DNA of 50,957 nt from UBA5158 sp040389045 (lineage in GTDB: Bacteria > Pseudomonadota > Gammaproteobacteria > DSM-16500), in contig JAZKAT010000008.1 of assembly GCA_040389045.1 (NCBI GenBank), positions 1-50,957 of the forward strand. Reading direction: 5' to 3'. Shown in pieces: positions 1 to 7,408 of the stretch. A model generated the notes under the pieces. It saw only the letters and a program-made list of their open reading frames with translations. It ran no database searches and was not told the origin of the DNA. The stretch's first letter is position 1. Each line of letters opens with the position of its first letter. Position numbers and translations under genes: made by a program.

Positions 1-94
1 ATTTATTAAATTTTTCATGTGTTCTTGTATTTAACATTAGCTTTTGAGTACATTAGAGCCCTTTTAGACCTTGATACTAAAAGGTGCTAATTGT

Positions 95-175
95 CGTCTT
101 TCTTTCATTAACACGTTGACTGGGGTTACTTGACACTTTAAATGTATGGATTGCAATGGTCATGCAAGAAAGACG
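95..175. repeat. 10-bp inverted repeat enclosing a copy of the dispersed GGGGTTACTTGACAC repeat
   Basis: CGTCTTTCTT at 95-104 is answered by its exact reverse complement AAGAAAGACG at 166-175. Between them, 106-137 carries a copy of the dispersed repeat that also flanks the transposase near 1.4-2.6 kb (core GGGGTTACTTGACAC at 122-136). The arms could fold the repeat copy into a loop. Whether this is a mobile remnant or chance is not known. Confidence 0.45.
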
Positions 176-227
176 ATATGTGATTGTATGTAAATGGATT
201 TCCCTTTGGGAATGAAAGGATTAAAAC

Positions 228-247
228 CTTAAGCTTTTCTTAATATT
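228..247 (+). promoter_or_regulatory. PmrA-box-like tandem repeat 1
   Basis: CTTAAG at 228-233 and CTTAAT at 239-244 are 11 bases apart start to start. The second half reads CTTAATATT, a full match to the half-site cTTAATatT reported for the response regulator PmrA in Legionella and Coxiella. It lies about 85 bases upstream of the chosen start of the next gene. The motif is seen; the assignment to PmrA is inferred. Confidence 0.5.
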
Positions 248-264
248 TCAAAAATAATCAAGGC

Positions 265-284
265 CTTAACGCAAACTTAAGATT
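265..284 (+). promoter_or_regulatory. PmrA-box-like tandem repeat 2
   Basis: CTTAAC at 265-270 and CTTAAG at 276-281 again have an 11-base period, and the second half reads CTTAAGATT. A -10-like TATACT follows at 291-296, nine bases past the box. That would place the transcription start near 303, upstream of the ATG at 329. Together with the box at 228-247 this gives four half-sites before one gene. Confidence 0.45.
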
Positions 285-328
285 CAATGTGTATACTATT
301 TAAACTAATCAACACTTATAGGGTATAT

Positions 329-1258
329 ATGCTTAATTTAAGAGCTTTAGAAGCTGAGATTTCTGCTTATTATTATAGTCTTCCTATTAATAATGAGGAT
401 GGCATTCGCAAAAGTATTAAACGTGCGTTTGAATTTAATGCCTATAGCAAACACTTAACAATATTAAACGAATTTATAACAAGCCATTACCCGGAACAAT
501 CCGATTTGTTGGATATGTTCAATGATATTAATGTTTATAAATTTCTCCATGATGAAAATGATTTATGGAATAAAGAATTTGCTGCTTTACTAAAAACATT
601 GGCAGACTACAGCGTTCAATTGCGCACAATCAATCAAGATTCAATTTTGTATACTAAGATGCGAGTCATCTTATTCAATTCGATTCAATTAGCAGAAATA
701 TTTGTGACACCAGATAAGGATCATGCTCAACAAATTAAAACTAACACACCTAAAATAATAGCTCTTACTGAAACTATGCAAAAAACCTTGGTCTTTGTTA
801 ACAACTCACAGGATTTTAACGCCAGAAAAGGTTTGTTTGATGCTGCTCAAAACCTACTTAATATTTCAGTTGATGCAAATAAATTAATAACAATCCAAGA
901 CCGCTTAGTTGAAGGTGTCGCCTATGCTGCTTGCTTAATCGCATGTGCCGCCATACTGAGTATACCTATATTAATAGCAGCCGCTTTTTCAGCTCCTCCT
1001 CTCATATTAAGTATTGCAGCATTTTTAGTAATCCTATCAGTTGCAGAAGCAGCCGCATATCTTGTTCAAGACTGCGGGTTCTTCCAACCTGCTGCTAAAC
1101 TGAATGCGATGGATGAAGAAATTGTTAAGACAGTAGATTCATTTGCTGATGTTTGCAGTCCTACTAAACGTGGATTTTTCTCTGGAAAGAAATATTTAGT
1201 AGATAATACTGAAACTAAAAAAGTAGAATTAGCACCTACAGCTTTGCTTGCAGCGTAA
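329..1258 (+). CDS. hypothetical protein with C-terminal membrane hairpin, effector candidate
   Basis: I do not recognise this 309-residue protein. Residues 1-195 are soluble and probably helical. Residues about 197-246 form two very hydrophobic segments separated by a short Pro-containing turn (SAPP), and a charged tail of about 60 residues follows. The start at 329 is chosen because AGGG sits about seven bases upstream. An ATG at 287 in frame has no ribosome binding site and would lie upstream of the likely transcription start. Two PmrA-like boxes precede the gene. A helical body plus membrane hairpin under PmrA-like control resembles many Dot/Icm substrates, but no domain proves it. Its base composition is AT-rich like the rest of the accessory region. 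Confidence 0.6.
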   Translation: MLNLRALEAEISAYYYSLPINNEDGIRKSIKRAFEFNAYSKHLTILNEFITSHYPEQSDLLDMFNDINVYKFLHDENDLWNKEFAALLKTLADYSVQLRTINQDSILYTKMRVILFNSIQLAEIFVTPDKDHAQQIKTNTPKIIALTETMQKTLVFVNNSQDFNARKGLFDAAQNLLNISVDANKLITIQDRLVEGVAYAACLIACAAILSIPILIAAAFSAPPLILSIAAFLVILSVAEAAAYLVQDCGFFQPAAKLNAMDEEIVKTVDSFADVCSPTKRGFFSGKKYLVDNTETKKVELAPTALLAA

Positions 1259-1268
1259 GTGTCTGTCA

Positions 1269-1287
1269 CCCCGCGCTTGTCGCGGGG
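1269..1287. repeat. GC-rich hairpin CCCCGCG-N5-CGCGGGG
   Basis: A perfect 7-bp stem with loop CTTGT lies 10 bases after the preceding stop codon. It is strikingly GC-rich in an AT-rich setting. It has no T run, so it is a poor intrinsic terminator. It looks like a dispersed extragenic palindrome, though it may still slow transcription. Confidence 0.45.
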
Positions 1288-1324
1288 CCTGGTATATCTA
1301 CTCTCAGGTGTCAAGTAACCTCAA

Positions 1325-1424
1325 NNNNNNNNNNNNNNNNNNNNNNNNNNNNNNNNNNNNNNNNNNNNNNNNNNNNNNNNNNNNNNNNNNNNNNNNNNNN
1401 NNNNNNNNNNNNNNNNNNNNNNNN
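1325..1424. other. assembly gap of 100 N
   Basis: A run of exactly 100 N. The 18 bases before it (1307-1324) are identical to the 18 bases after it (1425-1442) and belong to the dispersed repeat that ends the transposase element. The contigs were probably broken by this repeat, so the true gap length is unknown. Confidence 0.95.
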
Positions 1425-1438
1425 GGTGTCAAGTAACC

Positions 1439-2407
1439 TCAATTAACATTCGAAGATACTAGATTAATTAAATTATTCATGTGTTTTTGTATCTCAACAT
1501 CTGTTTTTAAAAGTGCTTCGAATCTTTTAATCTGGGTGCTAATGCTGTTACGGTTAATATTAGTAAAGTAATCGGCTATTTTCTGATGACTTAGATGACT
1601 ATATTGCTTTGCCATAAAAATTGCAAACATTCTAGGCACGTTTTTTTGGCCATGTTTTGATTTTGTTAGTTGACCAGAATTAACATTAAAATATTGAGTA
1701 ATTAAACAAGTTATTGATTCAAGCGAATTAATTTTTTGGAATTGATTAATCGAGGGGCGACAAAATACTGCTTGAGTTTCGGTTAAACTTTCTAATTTGT
1801 CTTTAACAAATTTTTCACTTCCGAAAATAGCTTTAGGATTTTTTTTATAAAATTTCATTGTGTCGTCATCCACTCCTTCGAGAATAAATTCTTCGTATTC
1901 ATTTAATTGCGAAGGACTAAAATATTCTAAAACTGTGGTTTTCTTCAGCCAGCTACAATGGATATTTTCGTTTATATAGTATCGATAACTAGACCAAATA
2001 TAATCGATAGGGTTAGCACATATTTTTGCAGACACGGGATTAAGATGTATGTACCTACTAACTTGAAGCAAATACACTTCTTCTTCAATTAAGATTGCAT
2101 GATAGCGGCCTCTAAAAATAGAGCCATCTCTAGTTTCTGAAATATTAAAACGTCTTGTATAAACTCCATCAAGATGCCGCATAGCTCTGCCAAGATTTGC
2201 TAGAGGGGTGCGAATAAGTAAGTGATAATGGTTATCCATCAAGCAGTAGGCGTGAAGTTCAATAAAATATTTTACCGAAATTTCTTTTAACAGTTCTAAA
2301 AACATTAACCAATGTTCAGTGGTTCGAAAGATTTTTTGTCGATCGATACCCCTGTTCATGACATGATAAAAAGCGCCTTCGTATTCAATTCTTAGGGGGC
2401 GTGACAT
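1439..2407 (-). CDS. REP-associated tyrosine transposase (IS200-like, Y1 HUH family)
   Basis: A 322-residue protein of the COG1943 / Transposase_17 type. It opens MSRPLRIEYEGAFYHVMNRG, typical of RAYTs. The HUH metal-binding motif is HYH at residues 60-62 (within MDNHYHLLI). The likely catalytic tyrosine is Tyr119 in SRYIHLNPV. The C-terminal part (about 255-305, with SHLSHQKIADYF) resembles the DnaA-like helix-turn-helix found in one subgroup of this family and probably reads the repeat DNA. Both active-site motifs are intact, so the enzyme may be functional. It would nick and rejoin single-stranded repeat DNA. No partner gene is needed. Its stop codon overlaps the flanking repeat. Confidence 0.88.
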   Translation of the reverse strand: MSRPLRIEYEGAFYHVMNRGIDRQKIFRTTEHWLMFLELLKEISVKYFIELHAYCLMDNHYHLLIRTPLANLGRAMRHLDGVYTRRFNISETRDGSIFRGRYHAILIEEEVYLLQVSRYIHLNPVSAKICANPIDYIWSSYRYYINENIHCSWLKKTTVLEYFSPSQLNEYEEFILEGVDDDTMKFYKKNPKAIFGSEKFVKDKLESLTETQAVFCRPSINQFQKINSLESITCLITQYFNVNSGQLTKSKHGQKNVPRMFAIFMAKQYSHLSHQKIADYFTNINRNSISTQIKRFEALLKTDVEIQKHMNNLINLVSSNVN

Positions 2408-2556
2408 ATTTTTCCTTACAATTAGTTTGCGCTGCTTATATGGAATGGAAAGGTGTTTGGAAAAGCGAAAAAGTAGAATAGCGGTTGAGAATTAAATGAG
2501 GGGTTCTTTTGAAGAAGACAAGTTCTTAAATTGATTATAATTGTATTCTGTTATTT

Positions 2557-2588
2557 CATCAACATGTTGATTGGGGTTACTTGACACC
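2557..2588 (+). repeat. dispersed repeat copy, right end of transposase unit
   Basis: Contains the palindrome ATCAACATGTTGAT followed by the core GGGGTTACTTGACACC. The same sequence reappears at 2712-2743 only because of the duplicated 55-base contig ends around the gap. Confidence 0.7.
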
Positions 2589-2593
2589 AAGGA

Positions 2594-2693
2594 NNNNNNN
2601 NNNNNNNNNNNNNNNNNNNNNNNNNNNNNNNNNNNNNNNNNNNNNNNNNNNNNNNNNNNNNNNNNNNNNNNNNNNNNNNNNNNNNNNNNNNNN
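2594..2693. other. assembly gap of 100 N between duplicated contig ends
   Basis: The 55 bases before the gap (2539-2593) are identical to the 55 bases after it (2694-2748). This is what is left when contigs overlapping by a k-mer are scaffolded without being merged. The real sequence probably has one copy and no gap. Confidence 0.9.
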
Positions 2694-2755
2694 AATTGTA
2701 TTCTGTTATTTCATCAACATGTTGATTGGGGTTACTTGACACCAAGGATTATATA

Positions 2756-3637
2756 ATGTCAACTTTACCCGTTAACGCTTCTACTTGTGAAGATGTCATA
2801 AATCACATCAATACTGATGTTCAGAAAAGCGCTGCGACAGCTCAAAACAAAAATTTTCCATGGCAGAACTTATCTTGGCTTCAAAAAAAGCTAGGCAATG
2901 TAAAAAAAACATTATCTCCTGAAAATCAAACACAATACACATGGCATTGCCAATCAATGCCCAATGTTTTTCTAACTATTACTATTGATCAACATGAAAC
3001 AATTATCAAAGTTAACGGTGAGTATAGCAGCGCAACTAGCGCCGGACTTTTTTCAGAAATGCTTACTCAAAGTAATGATAATAACAGTATCAACTCTCTC
3101 TCTAATCCACAGCAGGCTGAAACAACACAACCAACTAATCAAAATAAGAATGACCTCGTAAAGATAACCACTACACTTGCAGGAGATGATGCCAATTTAA
3201 GTCTGGAACAAGCAACAAAAGATTTCAAAAAATGGTTTGGCTTGGATGTTCCAAAAGATAAAATAAAGGCGACTGCTACTGTGTTGCTGTCTGATTATTA
3301 TCAAAAGCTAAAGCTATGCACGCCTGGAAGTTACAAATATCCAGTTATAAATAATTTTTTCGGTATGCGCCAAAGCGATAATAAATTGCAGTCATTCGCT
3401 GACCTTGGCATTGCAACTATTGAAGGTTTTAAGAATGGAAAATGTTCTATACTAATCGGCTCCGAAGCATCCGCCGATGAAGGCACTTGTGAATTTACAC
3501 AAGATTCTTTGAATTTTTTAGCCGACAAAAAATATGCATCCGGTATGAGCGCCTCTTTTGGTAACGCAGATGATCTTAATAAATTTACGCAAATAATGAC
3601 GACAGAGTGCGTCGAAAATCAAAAGAAACCAAATTAA
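2756..3637 (+). CDS. hypothetical protein of 293 residues
   Basis: Not recognised. The start at 2756 is chosen because AAGGA at 2744-2748 lies seven bases upstream; an earlier in-frame ATG at 2726 falls inside the dispersed repeat. There is no signal peptide and no membrane segment. The N-terminal half (to about residue 100) is followed by a low-complexity Asn/Gln/Ser/Thr linker (about 108-145). A second folded part (about 150-285) contains KDFKKWFGLDVPKDKI and several Gly-rich turns. Two globular parts joined by a polar linker fit a secreted or host-directed protein, but this is inference. It converges on the F-box-like gene, with a 38-bp perfect palindrome between them. Confidence 0.6.
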   Translation: MSTLPVNASTCEDVINHINTDVQKSAATAQNKNFPWQNLSWLQKKLGNVKKTLSPENQTQYTWHCQSMPNVFLTITIDQHETIIKVNGEYSSATSAGLFSEMLTQSNDNNSINSLSNPQQAETTQPTNQNKNDLVKITTTLAGDDANLSLEQATKDFKKWFGLDVPKDKIKATATVLLSDYYQKLKLCTPGSYKYPVINNFFGMRQSDNKLQSFADLGIATIEGFKNGKCSILIGSEASADEGTCEFTQDSLNFLADKKYASGMSASFGNADDLNKFTQIMTTECVENQKKPN

Positions 3638-3718
3638 TCTGCGCTAAAACTAGTTATTTTCAGAAAAGAGCCTGTTTTCGACCATCTGGTTTTCAAGAGA
3701 TCGTCTAGTTTTAAATTC

Positions 3719-3756
3719 GTATCCGTTCAGCTAAGTGCACTTAGCTGAACGGATAC
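3719..3756. repeat. perfect 38-bp palindrome between convergent genes
   Basis: The sequence from GTATCCG at 3719 to CGGATAC at 3756 is its own exact reverse complement, with GTGCAC at the centre. It lies 82 bases after one stop codon and 110 bases before the stop of the convergent gene. It could act as a strong hairpin in either direction, but no T run follows on either strand. A protein-binding site or a recombination site is equally possible. Confidence 0.8.
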
Positions 3757-3866
3757 AATGCAACATATACAATAAGAGCGTCAGGTGACAGGATTTTTAT
3801 TGAGTTAGGAAGATGAGCCTTCGTGGATCCAGCTTGATCATTTAGGGCGGTATTAACAAATTAGAA

Positions 3867-5357
3867 TTAAGGAGCTAAAGGCAGCAAACCCATTTCACCG
3901 TTTATATTGGCTTGTGAGTTTGCAAAGGAATTTAAGTTAAAATTAGATGCATTAAGTGAATTGAATAAAAAGTATCTACTCTCTGTGAACGATCTAACAC
4001 CATTCAGATGCATGTAAGTTCCAGCTAGGCATCCTATAGCAAGAGCAGTGTCAGGTACAGTGTAGGGGTTCACGTCTATTCCATCATACAATAAAGCTGC
4101 TTTGGGAGCGCCATCATCACCTTGTAGCAAAAATGGATAAAACTCTTTTTTTGCTACAGTTAAATTCAGATTATTCATCATCAATATAGCTTTGCAAGTA
4201 AAGGATTTATTGCATAATAGTGCTGCTAACCAAGTTGGCCATCGACTCTGGGCTTTGACAATCTCATCCCACTCTGCATCCATTTCTGGAGTTTCGAAGA
4301 TTTCAAATTCGTCATTTTCATCATCTCCACGAAAGTAATACTTCTTATCAAACGCTGCCATAAGTCGATTACTTTCCGTTATTTCAAATTTAAAACTATG
4401 ACCACGACTTAAAATAGCATGTATTTCTGGATTAATTGTTGTTCTGTTGATTGTTAATTCCGTATTCACATTTGAGCCTGGCGCTGGAAATATGAACTTA
4501 TCAATACTTAAATCTTCCCTATCGTCATCATCAAGCATCGTCAGCCGCCATTCGCCATTAACGATACCCCATTGAAAATAGTTAAATGAATTGTCTTCAT
4601 TAGTAAATTGTTTAATTAAAGTGACTTTACAGTCTAATGTTGATTTCAAACTAGAAATATCATGTGTTTCTGAAATTGACATCAAGAAAAGACTATATTG
4701 CTGCTCCATCTCAATGCCTTGCATTTGAACGCGTGCAAAGATAGGAGCTTGCGCTTTTGTATTATCTAATAAAGCCGCGTCGTTAATCACTGCGTACAAC
4801 AAAAACAATTCATTCATATATGCATACTGTGCCCAATATGCAGCCTCGTAGGGTGAATAATAAAAATGACGATCAGTATTATCTGTAATATGTTCTTTTG
4901 CAGTCATGGCTTCCAGCAAAGTAAGATGATGATGGCGGCCGTTTGAAAATTGCAAAGCATTTAATATTTGATCGACTTGAAGGAAAATCAGATTGATTTT
5001 TTTGATGTGAGTGACATCATTGAAATTTTCTATTCTCGTAATTAAATTTTTAAGAGCTGGGCTTAAATCACTATATTGCAAGTTAACTAAAAGCTCTTTC
5101 GACACCATTTTCATATCGTGTAATATTATAAGACGTAACAAGCGCTTTAGCACTGCTACTTTATGAAAGACTTTCCGGAACGATACATTAACCTCTGATA
5201 AAGCAGTTGCTGTGTAAACATCAAGAAACTTAGAATAGAAATTACGCCAAATATCCTCGGGCATGAAGGAGATAGGAGTTTCAAATTTCCTTTTCTTTTC
5301 AATGGCTGAGCCTTCGCTCCTGGAAGAGAATTGAAATAAGGATCGCTTTTTTCTCAT
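3867..5357 (-). CDS. F-box-like protein, candidate Dot/Icm effector
   Basis: A 496-residue protein. Residues about 29-66 (ISFMPEDIWRNFYSKFLDV onward, then SEVNVSFRKVF) follow the F-box pattern: Leu/Met-Pro start, amphipathic helix, then a conserved Ser/Val and Arg/Phe end. F-box domains bind Skp1 in eukaryotic SCF ubiquitin ligases, and Legionella uses F-box effectors to redirect host ubiquitination. Before it lies a basic patch KKRK at 21-24. The rest (70-496) has no domain I recognise. It carries an acidic stretch near residues 275-285 (DDDDRED) and another around 345-370. A good promoter lies just upstream. The F-box call rests on pattern only, and a chance match is possible. Confidence 0.5.
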   Translation of the reverse strand: MRKKRSLFQFSSRSEGSAIEKKRKFETPISFMPEDIWRNFYSKFLDVYTATALSEVNVSFRKVFHKVAVLKRLLRLIILHDMKMVSKELLVNLQYSDLSPALKNLITRIENFNDVTHIKKINLIFLQVDQILNALQFSNGRHHHLTLLEAMTAKEHITDNTDRHFYYSPYEAAYWAQYAYMNELFLLYAVINDAALLDNTKAQAPIFARVQMQGIEMEQQYSLFLMSISETHDISSLKSTLDCKVTLIKQFTNEDNSFNYFQWGIVNGEWRLTMLDDDDREDLSIDKFIFPAPGSNVNTELTINRTTINPEIHAILSRGHSFKFEITESNRLMAAFDKKYYFRGDDENDEFEIFETPEMDAEWDEIVKAQSRWPTWLAALLCNKSFTCKAILMMNNLNLTVAKKEFYPFLLQGDDGAPKAALLYDGIDVNPYTVPDTALAIGCLAGTYMHLNGVRSFTESRYFLFNSLNASNFNLNSFANSQANINGEMGLLPLAP

Positions 5358-5388
5358 GGATTCGGCCGGGTAAATTTATGTGTACAAA

Positions 5389-5417
5389 ATATTACCTTAT
5401 TGTTAAAATATAGTCAA
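5389..5417 (-). promoter_or_regulatory. sigma-70-type promoter for the F-box-like gene
   Basis: On the minus strand, TTGACT (5412-5417) and TAATAT (5389-5394) are separated by 17 bases, about 30 bases before the start codon at 5357. Confidence 0.55.
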
Positions 5418-5868
5418 TGTTTTATTATTTTTAATTATTGATTGAAGTTACTCGACACCCGATTGTATTAACGAAGTTTAATGGTTTGGCCTAATCGATA
5501 GGCTAATGCTATTTTACATTAATCTCATAATAAAGGGCTTTCGGCTTGTTGCCGCTTTTTCAGATGTGTTTGCCCGTACGTTTACTTTATTACCTATTTC
5601 CCCAGTCTGAACAGCTTGCGAAGCCCAACAGCTTTTATCTTAGAAAGTAATATCTTGGTTTAATGAGCTAAAAGGCAGCTTCAGAGGCTTAATTAGTTTA
5701 TAAGGCGTGGGTTCTATGATAGAAAAAATAAAATCTAACGTGTTAGCTAATGACGCCAAAAAAAATGCTTTAGATTATATAATAGTCTGTCATCTCATCA
5801 AGATGTTGATTGGGGTTACTTGACACTAAAGGTTCACTAAAGGTTCATGCACACTTATAAGATGGGTA
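5418..5868. other. intergenic stretch with two repeat copies and no supported gene
   Basis: Holds a diverged copy of the transposase-linked repeat at 5437-5459 (GAAGTTACTCGACACC) and a near-perfect one at 5796-5827. An 11-base direct duplication (CACTAAAGGTT) follows the second copy. A short forward reading frame starting at 5847 runs antisense through the TPR-like gene and is not accepted as real. Confidence 0.5.
5796..5827 (+). repeat. dispersed repeat copy
   Basis: Matches the right end of the transposase unit over its whole length with two substitutions (CATCAAGATGTTGATT, then the full core GGGGTTACTTGACAC). Similarity extends leftwards through the bases TCTGT, so the repeat unit may be about 40 bases long. 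Confidence 0.7.
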
Positions 5869-6318
5869 TTAAGGACGAAAACAAAGAGTCGGTAGACGAT
5901 TATCATTATCAGTTGGTTCTCTCTGAAGCTTTGATTCATAAATTTGACATAACTGAGTGCAATTTTCATATGCTTTTTGAAAATTACCTAACCCAGCGTA
6001 TAGGTCTGCGATTTTCTTTTTTGTCTGTGCTGCAAAGCCTGCAGGATCCATTTCTCCTGCTGTAGTGAAAGCTTGTATAGCTTCACTGTCATGGCCTTCT
6101 AACTGGCTGAATGCTAAACCTTTGTAGTAGGCCACTTCAGCAAAAGGAGGGTTATTTTCTGCAAGAGCGTAGTCAAGACGGTCTTGTTCGGAAAGCCCTT
6201 TCCAGCGTTGTATTACCGCTGAATTATCACTGTCAATCTCGTGATGAAATCTACGGATATTATTTAATGAATATCTTGGAAAATTATGTTTTGTTAATTT
6301 AAAAAATCGGCTAATCAT
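5869..6318 (-). CDS. small TPR-like protein
   Basis: A 149-residue protein, second gene of a two-gene operon. Residues about 60-130 read as two helical hairpins of the tetratricopeptide type (AEVAYYKGLAFSQLEG, EAIQAFTTAGEMDP, KKIADLYAGLGNFQKAYENC). TPRs bind peptides or partner proteins. The first 24 residues (MISRFFKLTKHNFPRYSLNN and on) are basic, aromatic and free of acidic residues, rather like a mitochondrial presequence; this may be chance. The ribosome site GAGGTG lies eight bases before the ATG. It follows the upstream gene by 24 bases. Its exact target is unknown. Confidence 0.6.
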   Translation of the reverse strand: MISRFFKLTKHNFPRYSLNNIRRFHHEIDSDNSAVIQRWKGLSEQDRLDYALAENNPPFAEVAYYKGLAFSQLEGHDSEAIQAFTTAGEMDPAGFAAQTKKKIADLYAGLGNFQKAYENCTQLCQIYESKLQREPTDNDNRLPTLCFRP

Positions 6319-6342
6319 TTTAACACCTCGAGAAATGTAATT

Positions 6343-7188
6343 TTACTTTCTAATTCTTAAAATATCATTATGTGTTCGTTCGATACCGTGTTCTTTTAAT
6401 TTGGTTGGTTTGATTAACCAATCACATTCTACGGAACCTAATAGGAAGCCTAAATAACTCCACGCGGCCATCTGCGGCGAGGGATTAGGTTCTGAGCCTT
6501 TTAGATTTAAAGCTCTATAAAATGCAGTGATACAATTTAATGCATCAACATCTTGGCCATCAACTTCCCCATTAAAAAGAATATAATCTTGGCCTGTGAG
6601 TTCTAGCTTGGCTTCCTGAATATACGTAGCAAGTTTTAGCCTTTCATTCAAGCTTATGGGTAATCCAATTAAAAATTTTGGTTTTTGTTTTTCTAAAGGA
6701 ATGTTGGGAGCGGAATTTAAAAAATTATATTTTCTAAACTCAATCTCAACATCATCAATTACATCTGTTTTCCAAACACTATTCGTTCTTGGAGGTTGGG
6801 TCAATTCGTGACTGAAAAAGCCTTTCAATACTTTTACTGTTCGTGCTCCTGTCCTCAAACTAATGCAGGAGTCTTTAACAATCTTTCCCTTATCATCGGT
6901 ATAAAAGCTTGCAATATGTCCCGCTTTTAATGATTTTCCCAAAACGCCTTTATCTACAAAAATATAAAATGTATCGTTTTGTAATTTATACGTTAACTCA
7001 TTCCAAGAGCGATTAGAATAGACCACAGGTCTTTCGTAGTCAAATCTGTCCGATTTAAGCTCTGCAATGAAAGGGCCACTTCCTAATTCACTGACCACTT
7101 TGTAGTGTAGAGGAGAATGCGGAGTAAACATTGGCCAATTGGTTGGCTTATTGACTCTTTTTGTAAATAGCGACAACCTACAAAACAT
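6343..7188 (-). CDS. hypothetical protein, first gene of operon with the TPR-like protein
   Basis: A 281-residue protein that I do not recognise. It has no membrane segments. Its N-terminus (MFCRLSLFTKRVNKPTNW) is basic and hydrophobic and resembles in style the N-terminus of the next gene (MISRFFKLTK). The middle looks beta-rich and the end helical (LKLATYIQEAKLEL, MAAWSYLGFLLGSV). AAGGG lies about eight bases before the ATG. The next gene starts 24 bases after its stop on the same strand, so the two are probably co-transcribed and may work together. Confidence 0.6.
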   Translation of the reverse strand: MFCRLSLFTKRVNKPTNWPMFTPHSPLHYKVVSELGSGPFIAELKSDRFDYERPVVYSNRSWNELTYKLQNDTFYIFVDKGVLGKSLKAGHIASFYTDDKGKIVKDSCISLRTGARTVKVLKGFFSHELTQPPRTNSVWKTDVIDDVEIEFRKYNFLNSAPNIPLEKQKPKFLIGLPISLNERLKLATYIQEAKLELTGQDYILFNGEVDGQDVDALNCITAFYRALNLKGSEPNPSPQMAAWSYLGFLLGSVECDWLIKPTKLKEHGIERTHNDILRIRK

Positions 7189-7344
7189 TGAATTTTCCCT
7201 TTATTGTTAGCTATTGGATCAATATTTTATCATTCTAACTTAAATTAGTAAATAATGAATCAGTATGAGCTATGAATTTCATTGCCTACCTTTTATAAAT
7301 AATCAATGGGTTACATGGGAATATAGGGCTGGTCATTATTATAT

Positions 7345-7372
7345 TTGCTATAAATGTTATATATGATATACT
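7345..7372 (+). promoter_or_regulatory. possible promoter of the toxin-antitoxin-like operon
   Basis: TTGCTA (7345-7350), a 16-base spacer and TATACT (7367-7372). The surroundings are rich in short AT palindromes, which would suit autoregulation by the HTH protein encoded in the operon. Confidence 0.4.
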
Positions 7373-7408
7373 TGTAATACATGTAAAAATCAGTTCGGAT
7401 TGGATAAA

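Larger units (their letters stand above)
1425..2588 (-). mobile_element. REP-associated transposase unit bounded by inverted repeats
   Basis: The left end (1425-1450) and the reverse complement of the right end (2563-2588) match at 23 of 26 positions, both starting GGTGTCAAGTAACC. The unit holds a single transposase gene, whose TGA stop lies inside the left repeat. The right copy continues inward into ATCAACATGTTGAT, a perfect 14-bp palindrome. More copies lie at 106-137, 5437-5459 (diverged) and 5796-5827. RAYT transposases are known to act on REP-type repeats, and inverted flanking copies fit that picture. No target-site duplication can be judged because both sides run into assembly gaps. 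Confidence 0.7.

Noticed and set aside
2726..2756. Earlier in-frame start for the gene at 2756
   Set aside because: It lies inside the dispersed repeat and has no ribosome binding site, whereas ATG 2756 has AAGGA at seven bases.
2724..2758. Promoter formed by TTGACA of the repeat and TATAAT just before ATG 2756
   Set aside because: The spacer is only about 10 bases, too short for a sigma-70 promoter, and the -10 would overlap the start codon.
5847..6065. 72-codon forward frame with AAAGG just before its ATG, after a repeat copy
   Set aside because: It runs entirely antisense through the TPR-like gene, the ribosome site is only three bases away, and the product looks like nothing. Treated as a shadow.
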